From the NCBI GenBank assembly GCA_040389005.1, contig JAZKAS010000040.1:1-21922 (forward strand): a DNA stretch of 21,922 nucleotides. The letters run 5' to 3'. Below, piece by piece: positions 14,982-21,922 of this stretch. Source of the stretch: JAGOUN01 sp040389005 (GTDB lineage Bacteria; Pseudomonadota; Gammaproteobacteria; JAGOUN01). Numbering within the stretch: the first letter of the stretch is position 1; each line of letters opens with the position of its first letter. The notes below the pieces were generated by a model. The model saw only the letters and a list, made by a program, of their open reading frames with translations, had not been told where the DNA came from and made no database searches. The position numbers were made by a program, and so were the translations under genes.

Positions 14982-16079
14982 ATGGCAAAGATAATCACGT
15001 TCTTTAACCATAAAGGAGGCGTAGGGAAAACGACTCTGGTTCACAATCTTGGCTTTATTCTAGCTGATAAAGGCTGTCGCGTATTATTGATTGACGCTGA
15101 TCCACAAATGAATCTAACAGCCGCCATGTACGGCCTTTCAACCAGCGTTGAATATTCAACCGATGAAGACTCAAAGTGGAGTCAAAATGTAGAAAAATAT
15201 ATTTCTTTATCGGAATACATTAATGCAGAATTAAAAAATCAACCCAGCACCAAAGAAATATATCGAGCCACCTCCAAATGTTCTGGCGGCAGTTTTATCG
15301 ATTTAATTTCTGGCTCTATTAATTTAGCTAATATTGAAGCTGATTTGTATGGCATTATTAAAAATAAAAATGAATTCACCAACGAGATACCACATAAGTT
15401 TGAACAAGCACTCAAAAAACATAAAGAAAATTACGATTTTATTCTGATTGATACATCGCCCAGCGCTAGCAGTATTATTAATGCTTTGATTATGATGACA
15501 ACGGACTATTTCATTACGCCTGTTTCGCCTGCATTTTTTTCATTACAAGCCATCGATAACTTAAGTGCCATTTTTAATAACTGGATTAAATTACTAGGCG
15601 AATATCAAACGACACAAAGTTTCAAAGGGCTTAGCTTTAAACCCAAATTTTTAGGCTTAGTCGTACAAATGGCGAAGCGATTTAACGGCGGCATTGTTCA
15701 AGAAACTACAAAGTTTTCTAAGTCAGCAGAAAAATGGATTGAAGATGTCAACAACAGCGTTAAAAAATTTCAACAATTTGCAATGCAGCGTGGCATGTCA
15801 ATTTCAGCAGAAGAATTTGAAAGTTATTTTGGCAATGATCCTGGTCCGTTTGTTATTCAAAAATGTTGTGACTTTACACCGCAATTGCGATCTATTGCTG
15901 AAAAAGCTGGCGTACCTGTAGTCTATCTAACGCAAGATATTTGTAATAAATATAAAGACTCTGGACAAAACGTCGATATCACCAAGGAAGATGGACAATA
16001 CACCAGATCGTTTGTGAGTATTTCTAAATCTTATTATAAAATAGCGGATGGATTGATGAAGCTTGCGGGATGTCGCTAA
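14982..16079 (+). CDS. ParA/MinD-like P-loop ATPase, orphan
   Basis: A 365-residue protein from the ATG at 14982, chosen because AGAAGG lies just upstream and the product then opens like ParA proteins (MAKIITFFNHKGGVGKTT). An ATG at 14895 would add 29 unconserved residues and lacks a clear ribosome binding site. The deviant Walker A KGGVGKTT is at 11-18, the A' motif LLIDADPQ at ~35-42 and Walker B YDFILIDTSPS at ~151-161. A long middle insertion and a C-terminal helical part (FVSISKSYYKIADGLMKLAG) make it larger than minimal ParA. ParA proteins move plasmid or chromosome cargo, or position complexes, using ATP-driven dimerisation. No ParB gene or parS cluster is seen nearby, so the role is open: a relic of an integrated element or a positioning ATPase. 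Confidence 0.85.
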   Translation: MAKIITFFNHKGGVGKTTLVHNLGFILADKGCRVLLIDADPQMNLTAAMYGLSTSVEYSTDEDSKWSQNVEKYISLSEYINAELKNQPSTKEIYRATSKCSGGSFIDLISGSINLANIEADLYGIIKNKNEFTNEIPHKFEQALKKHKENYDFILIDTSPSASSIINALIMMTTDYFITPVSPAFFSLQAIDNLSAIFNNWIKLLGEYQTTQSFKGLSFKPKFLGLVVQMAKRFNGGIVQETTKFSKSAEKWIEDVNNSVKKFQQFAMQRGMSISAEEFESYFGNDPGPFVIQKCCDFTPQLRSIAEKAGVPVVYLTQDICNKYKDSGQNVDITKEDGQYTRSFVSISKSYYKIADGLMKLAGCR

Positions 16080-16132
16080 ATAATCATTACAGCCTAACGA
16101 TAATACCCCCTCCCTCTAGACAAATGAAAACA

Positions 16133-16212
16133 AACTCAAATCTACAACACCAATAGCGACTGCGATCGCCCCCTTTGCAAAGGGGGCAGCTCGCTTGCGA
16201 GCGGGGGATTTT
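16133..16212 (+). repeat. Hairpin repeat copy 1 (left end of the DUF559 unit)
   Basis: Contains the perfect palindrome CCCCCTTTGCAAAGGGGG, the hairpin GCTCGC-TT-GCGAGC and the conserved inner end GCGGGGGATTTT. The outer part AACTCAAATCTAC ... AATAGCGACTGC also recurs in copies 2 and 4 (inverted). Confidence 0.8.
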
Positions 16213-16234
16213 AATTGCAGGGGATTTCACAACC

Positions 16235-16606
16235 ATGAACACATTACGCACCTACAACTCCAAATCATGTTCACTTGCTCGAACACTCAGAAAAAATTTA
16301 ACCGACAGCGAAAAACGTCTTTGGTATTTCATACGTCGCAAACAAATTCTTGGAATTCAATTCTATCGACAAAAACCTATTGGGCCTTATATTGTGGATT
16401 TTTATGCTCCGTCAGTTTCATTAGTTATTGAGCTTGATGGCTCGCAACATTTTGAACCTGAGGCTTTGCTTTACGATGAAGAAAGGACAAATTATTTAAA
16501 AACACAAAAACTTGACGTGTTGCGTTTTACGAACGCCGAGGTGATGAAACAAGCCAAGATCGTGCTGGAAACAATATTTAATTTTATTTCAACAAAAAAT
16601 ATTTGA
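16235..16606 (+). CDS. DUF559 (Vsr-like, PD-(D/E)XK fold) endonuclease-like protein
   Basis: A 123-residue protein from the ATG at 16235, which has AGGGGA about ten bases upstream; a longer reading from a TTG at 16175 would begin inside the flanking repeat. It opens with SCSLARTLRKNLTDSEKRLW, the DUF559 signature (Glu26 as the early conserved acid), followed by FYRQKPIGPYIVDFYAP (Asp55) and VIELDGSQH (Glu66, Asp68, His72), the expected catalytic set of a Vsr-type PD-(D/E)XK nuclease. The closing part DVLRFTNAEVM is also typical. The family is widespread and its role is not settled; members are often annotated only as DUF559 or endonuclease domain. Here it is alone between inverted repeats, consistent with a selfish nuclease moving with them. 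Confidence 0.85.
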   Translation: MNTLRTYNSKSCSLARTLRKNLTDSEKRLWYFIRRKQILGIQFYRQKPIGPYIVDFYAPSVSLVIELDGSQHFEPEALLYDEERTNYLKTQKLDVLRFTNAEVMKQAKIVLETIFNFISTKNI

Positions 16607-16628
16607 AATTCTCAGGGAAGTCCTCCGC

Positions 16629-16711
16629 AAAAATCCCCCGCTCGCTACGCGAACTGCCCCCTTTTACAAAGGGGACTATTGCAGTCGCTACTGTCTTCGT
16701 AAATTTGAGTT
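16629..16711 (-). repeat. Hairpin repeat copy 2 (right end of the DUF559 unit)
   Basis: Inverted relative to copy 1. On the minus strand it reads AACTCAAATTTACGAAG, then AGTAGCGACTGCAATAG, CCCCTTTGTAAAAGGGGG, CAGTTCGCGTAGCGAGC and GGGGGATTTTT. It differs from copy 1 at scattered positions, and changes in one hairpin arm are only partly compensated, so it is not a recent exact duplicate. Confidence 0.8.
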
Positions 16712-16792
16712 AATATTTCAATCAAATTACTATTTAATAAATGCCATTCAGAATTTATTTTAGAAAAAGCTCTTTTCGATATTTCGCCAGTC

Positions 16793-16852
16793 ACGACTGA
16801 AAACCCCCTTTCATAAAGGGGGTCGACAAACAACGTTCGGCGGGGGGATTTT
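16793..16852 (+). repeat. Hairpin repeat copy 3 (divergent)
   Basis: ACGACTG, then CCCCCTTTCATAAAGGGGG (16804-16822), then GTCGACAAACAACGTTCGGC and GGGGGGATTTT. The central hairpin and the GGGGGATTTT end are kept; the TCGC/GCGA hairpin is replaced by a different GTCGAC...GTTCGGC segment. Confidence 0.7.
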
Positions 16853-16894
16853 ATTTCTCTCAGTAAGATGAATTAACAATATTCATATGCTGTC

Positions 16895-16975
16895 AAATCC
16901 CCCGCAAGCTTCGCTTACCGCCCCCTTTGCAAAGGGGGCAATTGCAGTCGCTATTGCCAACATAAATTTGCACTG
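16895..16975 (-). repeat. Hairpin repeat copy 4
   Basis: On the minus strand it reads GTGCAAATTTATGTTGGC, AATAGCGACTGCAATTG, CCCCCTTTGCAAAGGGGG, GCGGTAAGCGAAGCTTGC and GGGGGATTT. It shares the exact palindrome of copy 1 and the AATAGCGACTGC outer block. Confidence 0.8.
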
Positions 16976-17003
16976 ACACTACATTGCTATAAATGCATAA
17001 AAC

Positions 17004-17885
17004 TCAAGTCTTTATGTTATATTTATCATCAATCTCTAACAGAAATCTAAAAATTGTAATACCTGTAGAAAAAATAAAGTTAAACAATTCTGGCGGCACA
17101 TCATTATTAATTTGATCAGCTTTTCCATGTCGATATTTATGGCACATACCAACCCATTTTATAAAAATACTCCGAATATTTACCACGGCCTCTTTGTCAT
17201 GCACTGCATATAAAATATCTGAACCAAAATAACCATCCAGTTTATTCATTAATTTATCAACCGAAGAATCATTTAATATCTTGCAACTACCGTCACTTAA
17301 AAGAGATAACGCAAATGTTTCAACACACTTAAAAAACTCATGTATCGGCGACTCCTTGCTATGGTTTTTATAAAGATCATCCAAAACTTCATTGAAAGTT
17401 AACAAATTGCTTGCATATTTTTGCTTGCTTAATACGGCCAGTGTACACTTAACTATTTGGTGAAATTCTTCATCAGGATAGAATCTAACGCTGCCATTAT
17501 CATGCAGAACATAGCACATTGACTCTTCCTGAAAAATTCGATTAATTTCAATGATGAAGTTTTTTAATTTTCTCTGACTGTTTATATCAGACACACATGA
17601 ATCATAAATCACGGTTATAAAATCTAATATATCTCTTATAAAAGCACTTGCTTCTGAAAAAGTTCTCTCTACACAATACTGAATACCCCAACTTGAGATA
17701 TCTCTCTTGATATCAAGCCCCATTTTATGACGGCAATTGGTATATATATCAACTGACACTGACTTCACCTCTGAATTAATAAAATCTTCTAAATACTTTA
17801 ACAATCTATTTCTAAACTTTGGCTTGTCTTCATATCGTGTTAGATCGGTTGAATAAAATTGTGAAAATAATTTTTTATCACTCAT
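17004..17885 (-). CDS. Unrecognised helical protein downstream of a Panacea antitoxin; putative toxin
   Basis: A 293-residue soluble protein with no signal peptide or membrane segment that I could assign to no named family. It appears mostly helical. The C-terminal part shows WVGMCHKYRHGKADQ (~244-258) and FIFSTGITIFRFLLEID (~270-286); a YRHG motif followed by a StG..fLRwL-like block is a pattern I recall from uncharacterised proteobacterial proteins, and the basic/histidine pair is reminiscent of HEPN-type RNases (weak). It begins 39 bases after an XRE-Panacea gene on the same strand, with AAGGA upstream of its ATG. Panacea-domain antitoxins neutralise many unrelated toxins encoded beside them, so this gene is the natural toxin candidate. 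Its codons are strikingly AT-rich, suggesting transfer. Function is inferred from position only. Confidence 0.8.
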   Translation of the reverse strand: MSDKKLFSQFYSTDLTRYEDKPKFRNRLLKYLEDFINSEVKSVSVDIYTNCRHKMGLDIKRDISSWGIQYCVERTFSEASAFIRDILDFITVIYDSCVSDINSQRKLKNFIIEINRIFQEESMCYVLHDNGSVRFYPDEEFHQIVKCTLAVLSKQKYASNLLTFNEVLDDLYKNHSKESPIHEFFKCVETFALSLLSDGSCKILNDSSVDKLMNKLDGYFGSDILYAVHDKEAVVNIRSIFIKWVGMCHKYRHGKADQINNDVPPELFNFIFSTGITIFRFLLEIDDKYNIKT

Positions 17886-17924
17886 TTAGCTTATCCTTAT
17901 TTAAGGTTTATATTATTATTGTAT

Positions 17925-18695
17925 TTAATAGTCTCGCACCGAAGTCTCACGAGTACGATAAAACACCGTCTCATAATCCAGCTGCTGACCATCCTTTGCG
18001 CTAATCCATGGAACATCACGATGTGAAAGATCTGACAATTGCGATGCCGTCATATCTGACAACCGCTGCAATTCTTCATCAATATGATTTTTTTCTTGGC
18101 CATTCAAAATACTTAAATCCGGCTCTACTTCAGGATTAATCATGTATTTTGTTTGAGGAAATTTATAATATGTGCTTTTAAAAACTTCTAGCTCGCCCTT
18201 TTTGATCATTGCATCAATCACTTTAGGAAATACGACTGGCGTTGGGCCGTAATGATTTTTAATATAAACCAACCCCATCAATTGTTCTTCATGTTTTTCG
18301 TAATAATCAAAATCTATGAAATAAAGTAGCTTATAGAGTGAGGTCATTCCAATATTTGGCTTACCCCCCACTTTTCTTAAAATATAGAGAAGCACAGCCC
18401 TAAATTTATTAAGCTGCACTTGCGGCACGCTAATGCGAATATTTTCTTTTTTAGGACTTGGTGAATCATTTTCTTTTTCAATAAAAACTGAAAAATTGGT
18501 CTCTTTTTGTCGTAAAAAATCTTCAAATGAGATATTAAAAAGCTTCGCCAGCTCTTGTGCTTCCGTCAGCATTAGATCACGCTCGCCGCGTTCAATTTGA
18601 AGATAAGTAGGGCGCGATAGACTCAACCTACTCGCAACCAGTTCTTGAGAAAGTCCATGCGCTTTTCTTAGCTTTATGATGAAGTTTGAAAGCAT
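17925..18695 (-). CDS. XRE-family HTH plus Panacea (DUF4065/SocA-like) antitoxin
   Basis: A 256-residue protein from the ATG at 18695. The longer reading from a TTG at 18755 puts 20 unconserved residues ahead of the HTH and lacks a ribosome binding site. Residues ~4-62 form an XRE helix-turn-helix (FIIKLRKAHGLSQELVASRL, TYLQIERGERD). A linker leads to a DUF4065/Panacea domain at ~97-232 with its hallmarks LYKLLYFIDFDYYEKH, GLVYIKNHYGPTPV and SHRDVPW. Panacea is known as a promiscuous antitoxin domain in toxin-antitoxin pairs; the fused HTH implies autorepression of the operon. The unknown 293-residue gene follows 39 bases downstream and is the likely toxin. It is divergent from the coiled-coil gene at 18912. 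Confidence 0.88.
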   Translation of the reverse strand: MLSNFIIKLRKAHGLSQELVASRLSLSRPTYLQIERGERDLMLTEAQELAKLFNISFEDFLRQKETNFSVFIEKENDSPSPKKENIRISVPQVQLNKFRAVLLYILRKVGGKPNIGMTSLYKLLYFIDFDYYEKHEEQLMGLVYIKNHYGPTPVVFPKVIDAMIKKGELEVFKSTYYKFPQTKYMINPEVEPDLSILNGQEKNHIDEELQRLSDMTASQLSDLSHRDVPWISAKDGQQLDYETVFYRTRETSVRDY

Positions 18696-18852
18696 AGCCA
18701 GCAACCATTGTTTATGTTCGTGACCTATGCTAACGCTTGTAAAATTATTTTTCAATATGAATGTAAATTTTATTAACTACCGCCCTTACGAACAACCTAC
18801 CTCACAATCCCAACAACCTCACTTACAACTCAACATCTTAAAGCCCCCTTCC

Positions 18853-18882
18853 TTGCCACCCTTGAAACTAAAATGCTATATT
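18853..18882 (+). promoter_or_regulatory. Candidate promoter for the coiled-coil gene
   Basis: TTGCCA (18853-18858) and TATATT (18877-18882), 18 bases apart, lie about 30 bases before the ATG at 18912. The region is divergent from the Panacea operon. No strong ribosome binding site precedes the ATG (only GAG in CGAGCTC). Confidence 0.35.
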
Positions 18883-18911
18883 CCACCGCTCAAACATGAT
18901 CGAGCTCTACA

Positions 18912-19877
18912 ATGAAAATGACCATTGAACAATTAGATCAGTTAAACTCTGCAGTGAAAGCGCAAGTAGCAACAGCCAAAGGTTTAACAGCAACAGCGAC
19001 GGCTCTTTGTTCATTTATACGAAAACTCGAAAAAACAGCACAACCACAAGCTCATGCTTATGAAAAAAAGCGCGTGACGTATCTAAATGAAACTTATACT
19101 GCTTTAGAAGCTCATCTTTTAAAAGTGAAAACATTTTTCGAACATGCGCCACAACGTTTTCATTTAGAAAATAATGAAGAGACTCACGAAGACTGGCAAG
19201 ATGTTTCTTTCGATGAAATGAGGGAAAAAACAAAAAAAGCCAATACTCTAATTAAACACATCGATCATACCAAACGTAGATGGCGGGAGCTACAAAGCCG
19301 CATTGAATATTTGCCTGAAAGCTCGCAGAAAAATAACTTTCAAACATTATTAGAAACCATACTGCCTCTTGTTCATAAACTAGATGAATTAAAAATATCT
19401 TTAGATTTTTTTGGCTTAAGGCAAAAGTACTATATATTGACGCACGATATTGACGAGGAATATATTGCCTTCAAAGATGCTACAAAAATAATGACTGACT
19501 CTATTGGAACACTACAAAATATTAGAGAAAAAATTCAAGAGAAAAATACCATTGAAAAAATAGATCAACTAATTGGCAGGTTCCAAACATTAATGACGGC
19601 GCTACCTGATGCTGCTTCTCGACAAAATTCTACAAAGAAACAAACCACATTTTCGAGCCAAGATAATAACATCATTTTTATTGAACGCGCTTATTCATTA
19701 CTCTCGAGTCAAAGCTCGCAAAGCACAGAGATCGATATGGCTATTCCTCAAGCATCCTCGAGCAACATCGCCAACAACGTTAACACTTTAGTGGGCAGTC
19801 ACTTTGGCGTATCGCCCACTTCTTCAACAAACAACCGAAAACGCAAAGCTTCTGATAGCGCAAAAAACAGTTTTTGA
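18912..19877 (+). CDS. Coiled-coil protein with basic C-terminal patch; candidate Dot/Icm substrate
   Basis: A 321-residue hydrophilic protein that I do not recognise. Residues ~1-230 are rich in Glu, Lys, Leu and Gln and look largely helical or coiled-coil (e.g. LEAHLLKVKTFFEHA, TLQNIREKIQEKNTIEKIDQ). From ~235 it is Ser/Thr/Asn-rich and probably disordered (SLLSSQSSQSTE). It ends with RKRK (309-312) in NNRKRKASDSAKNSF, which resembles a eukaryotic nuclear localisation signal and leaves a short polar C-terminus. There is no signal peptide or membrane segment. It converges with dotO, stops separated by one base. Coiled-coils, eukaryote-like signals and a flexible C-terminus are common in Dot/Icm effectors, so translocation is plausible but unproven. 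A second in-frame ATG at 18918 could be the start. Confidence 0.8.
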   Translation: MKMTIEQLDQLNSAVKAQVATAKGLTATATALCSFIRKLEKTAQPQAHAYEKKRVTYLNETYTALEAHLLKVKTFFEHAPQRFHLENNEETHEDWQDVSFDEMREKTKKANTLIKHIDHTKRRWRELQSRIEYLPESSQKNNFQTLLETILPLVHKLDELKISLDFFGLRQKYYILTHDIDEEYIAFKDATKIMTDSIGTLQNIREKIQEKNTIEKIDQLIGRFQTLMTALPDAASRQNSTKKQTTFSSQDNNIIFIERAYSLLSSQSSQSTEIDMAIPQASSSNIANNVNTLVGSHFGVSPTSSTNNRKRKASDSAKNSF

Positions 19878-19878
19878 T

Positions 19879-21922
19879 CTAAACACCCGGCAGTTTCTTC
19901 ACATCCGGATTTGCACTATACGCCGTTAGAATTTCGTTCATAAGCTCATCCACAATCCCGATATTGCTGATATCTTCAATCATCGCGGAACTTTCTTTGG
20001 CTTTAGTCAATCGCTCTTCTACAATCGGCTTAACGGTTCCTGACGGAAAAAGATTCGCAAGAACGCGTCGTGTTTCAACCGGTCCAATACGTGAGTAAAG
20101 ACGATTACGTAATTCGACGTCTTCCGTTGTGGTACTAAATGCCCAAAGTTCAATGGGGCCGACGGTACTTGTTAGCAATTGCGTGTTCATACCAACTTTG
20201 GTTGCAAACTGCGCCAAGAACGTTGCACCACCGGCGCGGGGTCCATGGACGCGTGTTTTTAAGGCAATACGTGCAGTTTCACTAAGCCCAAATATTTCCG
20301 TCGCTTTGCGAATCGATTGCTCAGGGCCCGCATCCATAATATAAATAGAAGTCGCAAACTCGACCATAACAGAATCAAAATCATCGACGGATTGCGAAAT
20401 TAATGCAATTTGCACGTTCCACTTTCGCCCTTCACGCATGTCGATAATCACTTGATCACGCACAGAAGCGGCTTTTGAAGTTCGATGAAATTCATCGTAC
20501 ACAATACGTTTTGCATCTTCACGTATTTCTGCAATACGCTCGCGATGATGCGCTTGATAAAGCTCCGGCATATTTTTTGCATTTTCTTCTGTCAAATAAT
20601 AATGATTCGCAAGCACATAACGTGCCAACATGTACATAACCGCGGTTTGTCGATCCGCAGCGTCACCGCCACTTTTCGCAACTTCATCTAAATCTAATGA
20701 AACGATACGCGCTTCGCCTAAATCAAATTGTGTGACTGATGCAATGATCGGATATTCTCGTACAGCACTAGAAATCATTCGGCCAAACGCTTTAACAAGT
20801 GATTCTCCCGTGGGCGCTTGCACTTGGCCATACAAATCTTCTACCGCTGTTGTGCGGCAAATCGCCGCCGCATCGGCTAATAACGGCGCCGCATAACGTT
20901 GCGCAAGTGTCGCTTCGTGAACAAATCCTGCGGTAAATAGAGCATCCGTAATTTCCCACCAGGTGGTATGCGTATCTTTAATGAAGCTAATATCGGTCAG
21001 AACTTCATCCACATCCGGCAACATACCTGCGGTATAAAGACGCGGCTTGCCAGTATCCGCATACATTTTATAGAGCTCATCCAGCACCAAGCCGGCCATA
21101 TCGGAAATACCATCATAGGGGCGTTGCGCACCCAGTGGCGTAACCAACAATGTGACCAAGTTAACTAAAAAACTACGCTCTTGTGGCGTTGGAAAACGGT
21201 TGCCTAGTTGTGTATCTAAAGGATTAATCGCGAACTCACTTGTCATGCGCAAACGATGGCAGCCGACAAGATGCTGTTGATTACGCGGCAACGCTTCTTT
21301 TAACAATGAAATCAATCCACTACTCGAGGGGCCGACATCAATAATCGCGATTCTAGGAAGACGCTTGACGCCCGCGGATAAACACAATCCTAAGTTTAAC
21401 GCATTGGACAAAACGGATTTACCTGAACCTGGCCGCGCGTAAAGCAAATCAATCCAGGTTGTTTGTTGACTTGACCCTGGTTGAAATGGCCAAGCTTTAC
21501 CATCAGGTGAACGGAAAATAAGTGAACCATAGGCCCAAGTAGAGGCAGGCCGCGTAAAGGGCAACATTGTCACCACTTCATTCAAAGGCGCAGCAGCAAC
21601 ATTTGCAACGCTTGAAGCACTGACGGCAGGTAATGTGGAAATAAAACCCCCAAAAGCATCGCCACATAATTCTGCGACTTCGCAACTTCCCCAACCTTGT
21701 ACGGCTTTTACAAGTTCTGCTGTTCTGATGCGAAGCAAGCGAAGATTATCCGCGGGCGCCCAAGTCGTTAAAGTAACGCGAAGTTTTACAACGGGCGTAT
21801 CAGAATTTACTTCAAGATTTTGCAACATTTTTGTTGCATCGCTAATCAAACCATTATGCTTAGATGCAAAACTTAAAATACTGGAAATCATTGACTTAAA
21901 TCGAACAGCATCTAAACCTGAA
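19879..21922 (-). CDS. dotO: Dot/Icm type IVB secretion ATPase DotO/IcmB (5' end beyond window)
   Basis: The frame is open through the window edge (…SGLDAVRFKSMISS before the internal Met at 21891), so only the C-terminal ~680 residues of a protein of about 1000 are seen. It is a VirB4-like ATPase: Walker A LLYARPGSGKSVLSNAL, Walker B KRIVYDEFHRTSK, and downstream QIALISQSVDDFDSVMVEFA and FLAQFATKVGMNTQLLTSTV, in DotO/IcmB order. DotO works with DotB at the inner-membrane entrance of the Dot/Icm machine that injects effectors into host cells. No frameshift or missing motif is visible. Its presence implies a functional Dot/Icm system and an intracellular or host-associated life style. Confidence 0.92.
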   Translation of the reverse strand, partial: SGLDAVRFKSMISSILSFASKHNGLISDATKMLQNLEVNSDTPVVKLRVTLTTWAPADNLRLLRIRTAELVKAVQGWGSCEVAELCGDAFGGFISTLPAVSASSVANVAAAPLNEVVTMLPFTRPASTWAYGSLIFRSPDGKAWPFQPGSSQQTTWIDLLYARPGSGKSVLSNALNLGLCLSAGVKRLPRIAIIDVGPSSSGLISLLKEALPRNQQHLVGCHRLRMTSEFAINPLDTQLGNRFPTPQERSFLVNLVTLLVTPLGAQRPYDGISDMAGLVLDELYKMYADTGKPRLYTAGMLPDVDEVLTDISFIKDTHTTWWEITDALFTAGFVHEATLAQRYAAPLLADAAAICRTTAVEDLYGQVQAPTGESLVKAFGRMISSAVREYPIIASVTQFDLGEARIVSLDLDEVAKSGGDAADRQTAVMYMLARYVLANHYYLTEENAKNMPELYQAHHRERIAEIREDAKRIVYDEFHRTSKAASVRDQVIIDMREGRKWNVQIALISQSVDDFDSVMVEFATSIYIMDAGPEQSIRKATEIFGLSETARIALKTRVHGPRAGGATFLAQFATKVGMNTQLLTSTVGPIELWAFSTTTEDVELRNRLYSRIGPVETRRVLANLFPSGTVKPIVEERLTKAKESSAMIEDISNIGIVDELMNEILTAYSANPDVKKLPGV

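Larger units (their letters stand above)
16133..16711. mobile_element. Candidate DUF559 mobile element bounded by ~80-base inverted repeats
   Basis: Two related hairpin-rich repeats in opposite orientation (16133-16212 and 16629-16711) enclose a single gene, a DUF559 nuclease. Both ends carry, from outside inwards, AACTCAAAT, TAGCGACTGC, a CCCCCTTT/AAAGGGG block, a TCGC/GCGA hairpin and GCGGGGGATTTT. The arrangement is that of a small transposon-like or REP-like unit with its own nuclease. No transposase and no clear target-site duplication are visible. The neighbouring gene-less pair of the same repeats supports mobility. Inference; I know no named element family for it. Confidence 0.5.
16793..16975. 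mobile_element. Gene-less inverted pair of the same repeats (MITE-like)
   Basis: Copy 3 (16793-16852) and copy 4 (16895-16975) face each other across 42 bases with no gene. Ends and hairpins match those around the DUF559 gene, so this looks like a non-autonomous version of the same unit. It lies in the 397-base stretch between the DUF559 gene and the next CDS; the remaining 80 or so bases of that stretch (16712-16792) are AT-rich and show nothing I recognise. Confidence 0.45.

Noticed and set aside
16645..16833. Minus-strand 62-codon frame between the two repeat pairs
   Set aside because: Both ends lie in hairpin repeats (copies 2 and 3); the coding appearance comes from the repeats. Copies in other orientations show no matching frame.
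16133..16975. CRISPR array
   Set aside because: The four repeats are inverted in pairs, palindromic, unevenly spaced and diverged, and one pair encloses a gene; no cas gene is near.
14811..19877. Integrative element with the tRNA 3' end duplicated as attR
   Set aside because: No second copy of the tRNA-Met 3' end and no integrase gene was found within the window.

Overview
The window looks like a chromosomal segment from a Dot/Icm-bearing gammaproteobacterium of the Legionellales (a Coxiella-, Legionella-, Rickettsiella-, Berkiella- or Aquicella-like, probably host-associated bacterium). Three things point there: a dotO/icmB gene at the right edge, a gammaproteobacterial rodZ-hisS-yfgM-bamB-der block and an rpsF-rpsR-(DUF2232)-rplI-dnaB-radA block, and moderately low GC. 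The genus cannot be fixed from the sequence alone.

Layout. 1-2591 (minus): an efflux operon made of a HlyD/AaeA-type membrane fusion protein followed by an FUSC/AaeB-type exporter encoded as two overlapping genes; the second runs off the left edge and is open to base 1. 2731-8046 (plus): rodZ (short, lacking its usual C-terminal periplasmic domain), hisS, yfgM, bamB and der, tightly packed with one 4-base and one 1-base overlap. 8299-9678 (plus): an APC-family amino-acid permease behind a structured leader. 9704-9765: a palindromic intergenic repeat between convergent genes. 9805-14580 (minus): radA, dnaB, rplI, a DUF2232 membrane protein, rpsR and rpsF. 14745-14821 (plus): tRNA-Met (CAT) with encoded CCA.

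The stretch from the tRNA to dotO (about 14822-19877) is an accessory islet. It holds a ParA-like ATPase without ParB, a DUF559 (Vsr-like) nuclease gene enclosed by long inverted hairpin-rich repeats, a second inverted pair of the same repeats with no gene between them, an XRE-Panacea (DUF4065) antitoxin-like gene with an unrecognised 293-residue partner, and a coiled-coil protein with a basic C-terminal patch that ends one base from the dotO stop. The toxin-antitoxin-like part is visibly AT-richer than the housekeeping blocks (two sampled 60-base rows are about 23-28% GC, against 40-48% in two sampled radA rows).

Best candidates for something undescribed: (1) the DUF559 gene with its flanking inverted repeats, plus the adjacent gene-less pair, which together look like an autonomous/non-autonomous mobile-element pair; (2) the Panacea antitoxin with an uncharacterised partner; (3) a possible -1 ribosomal frameshift site that would fuse the two exporter halves; (4) a permease leader with a perfect 8-base complement to its own start region; (5) a candidate Dot/Icm substrate next to dotO.
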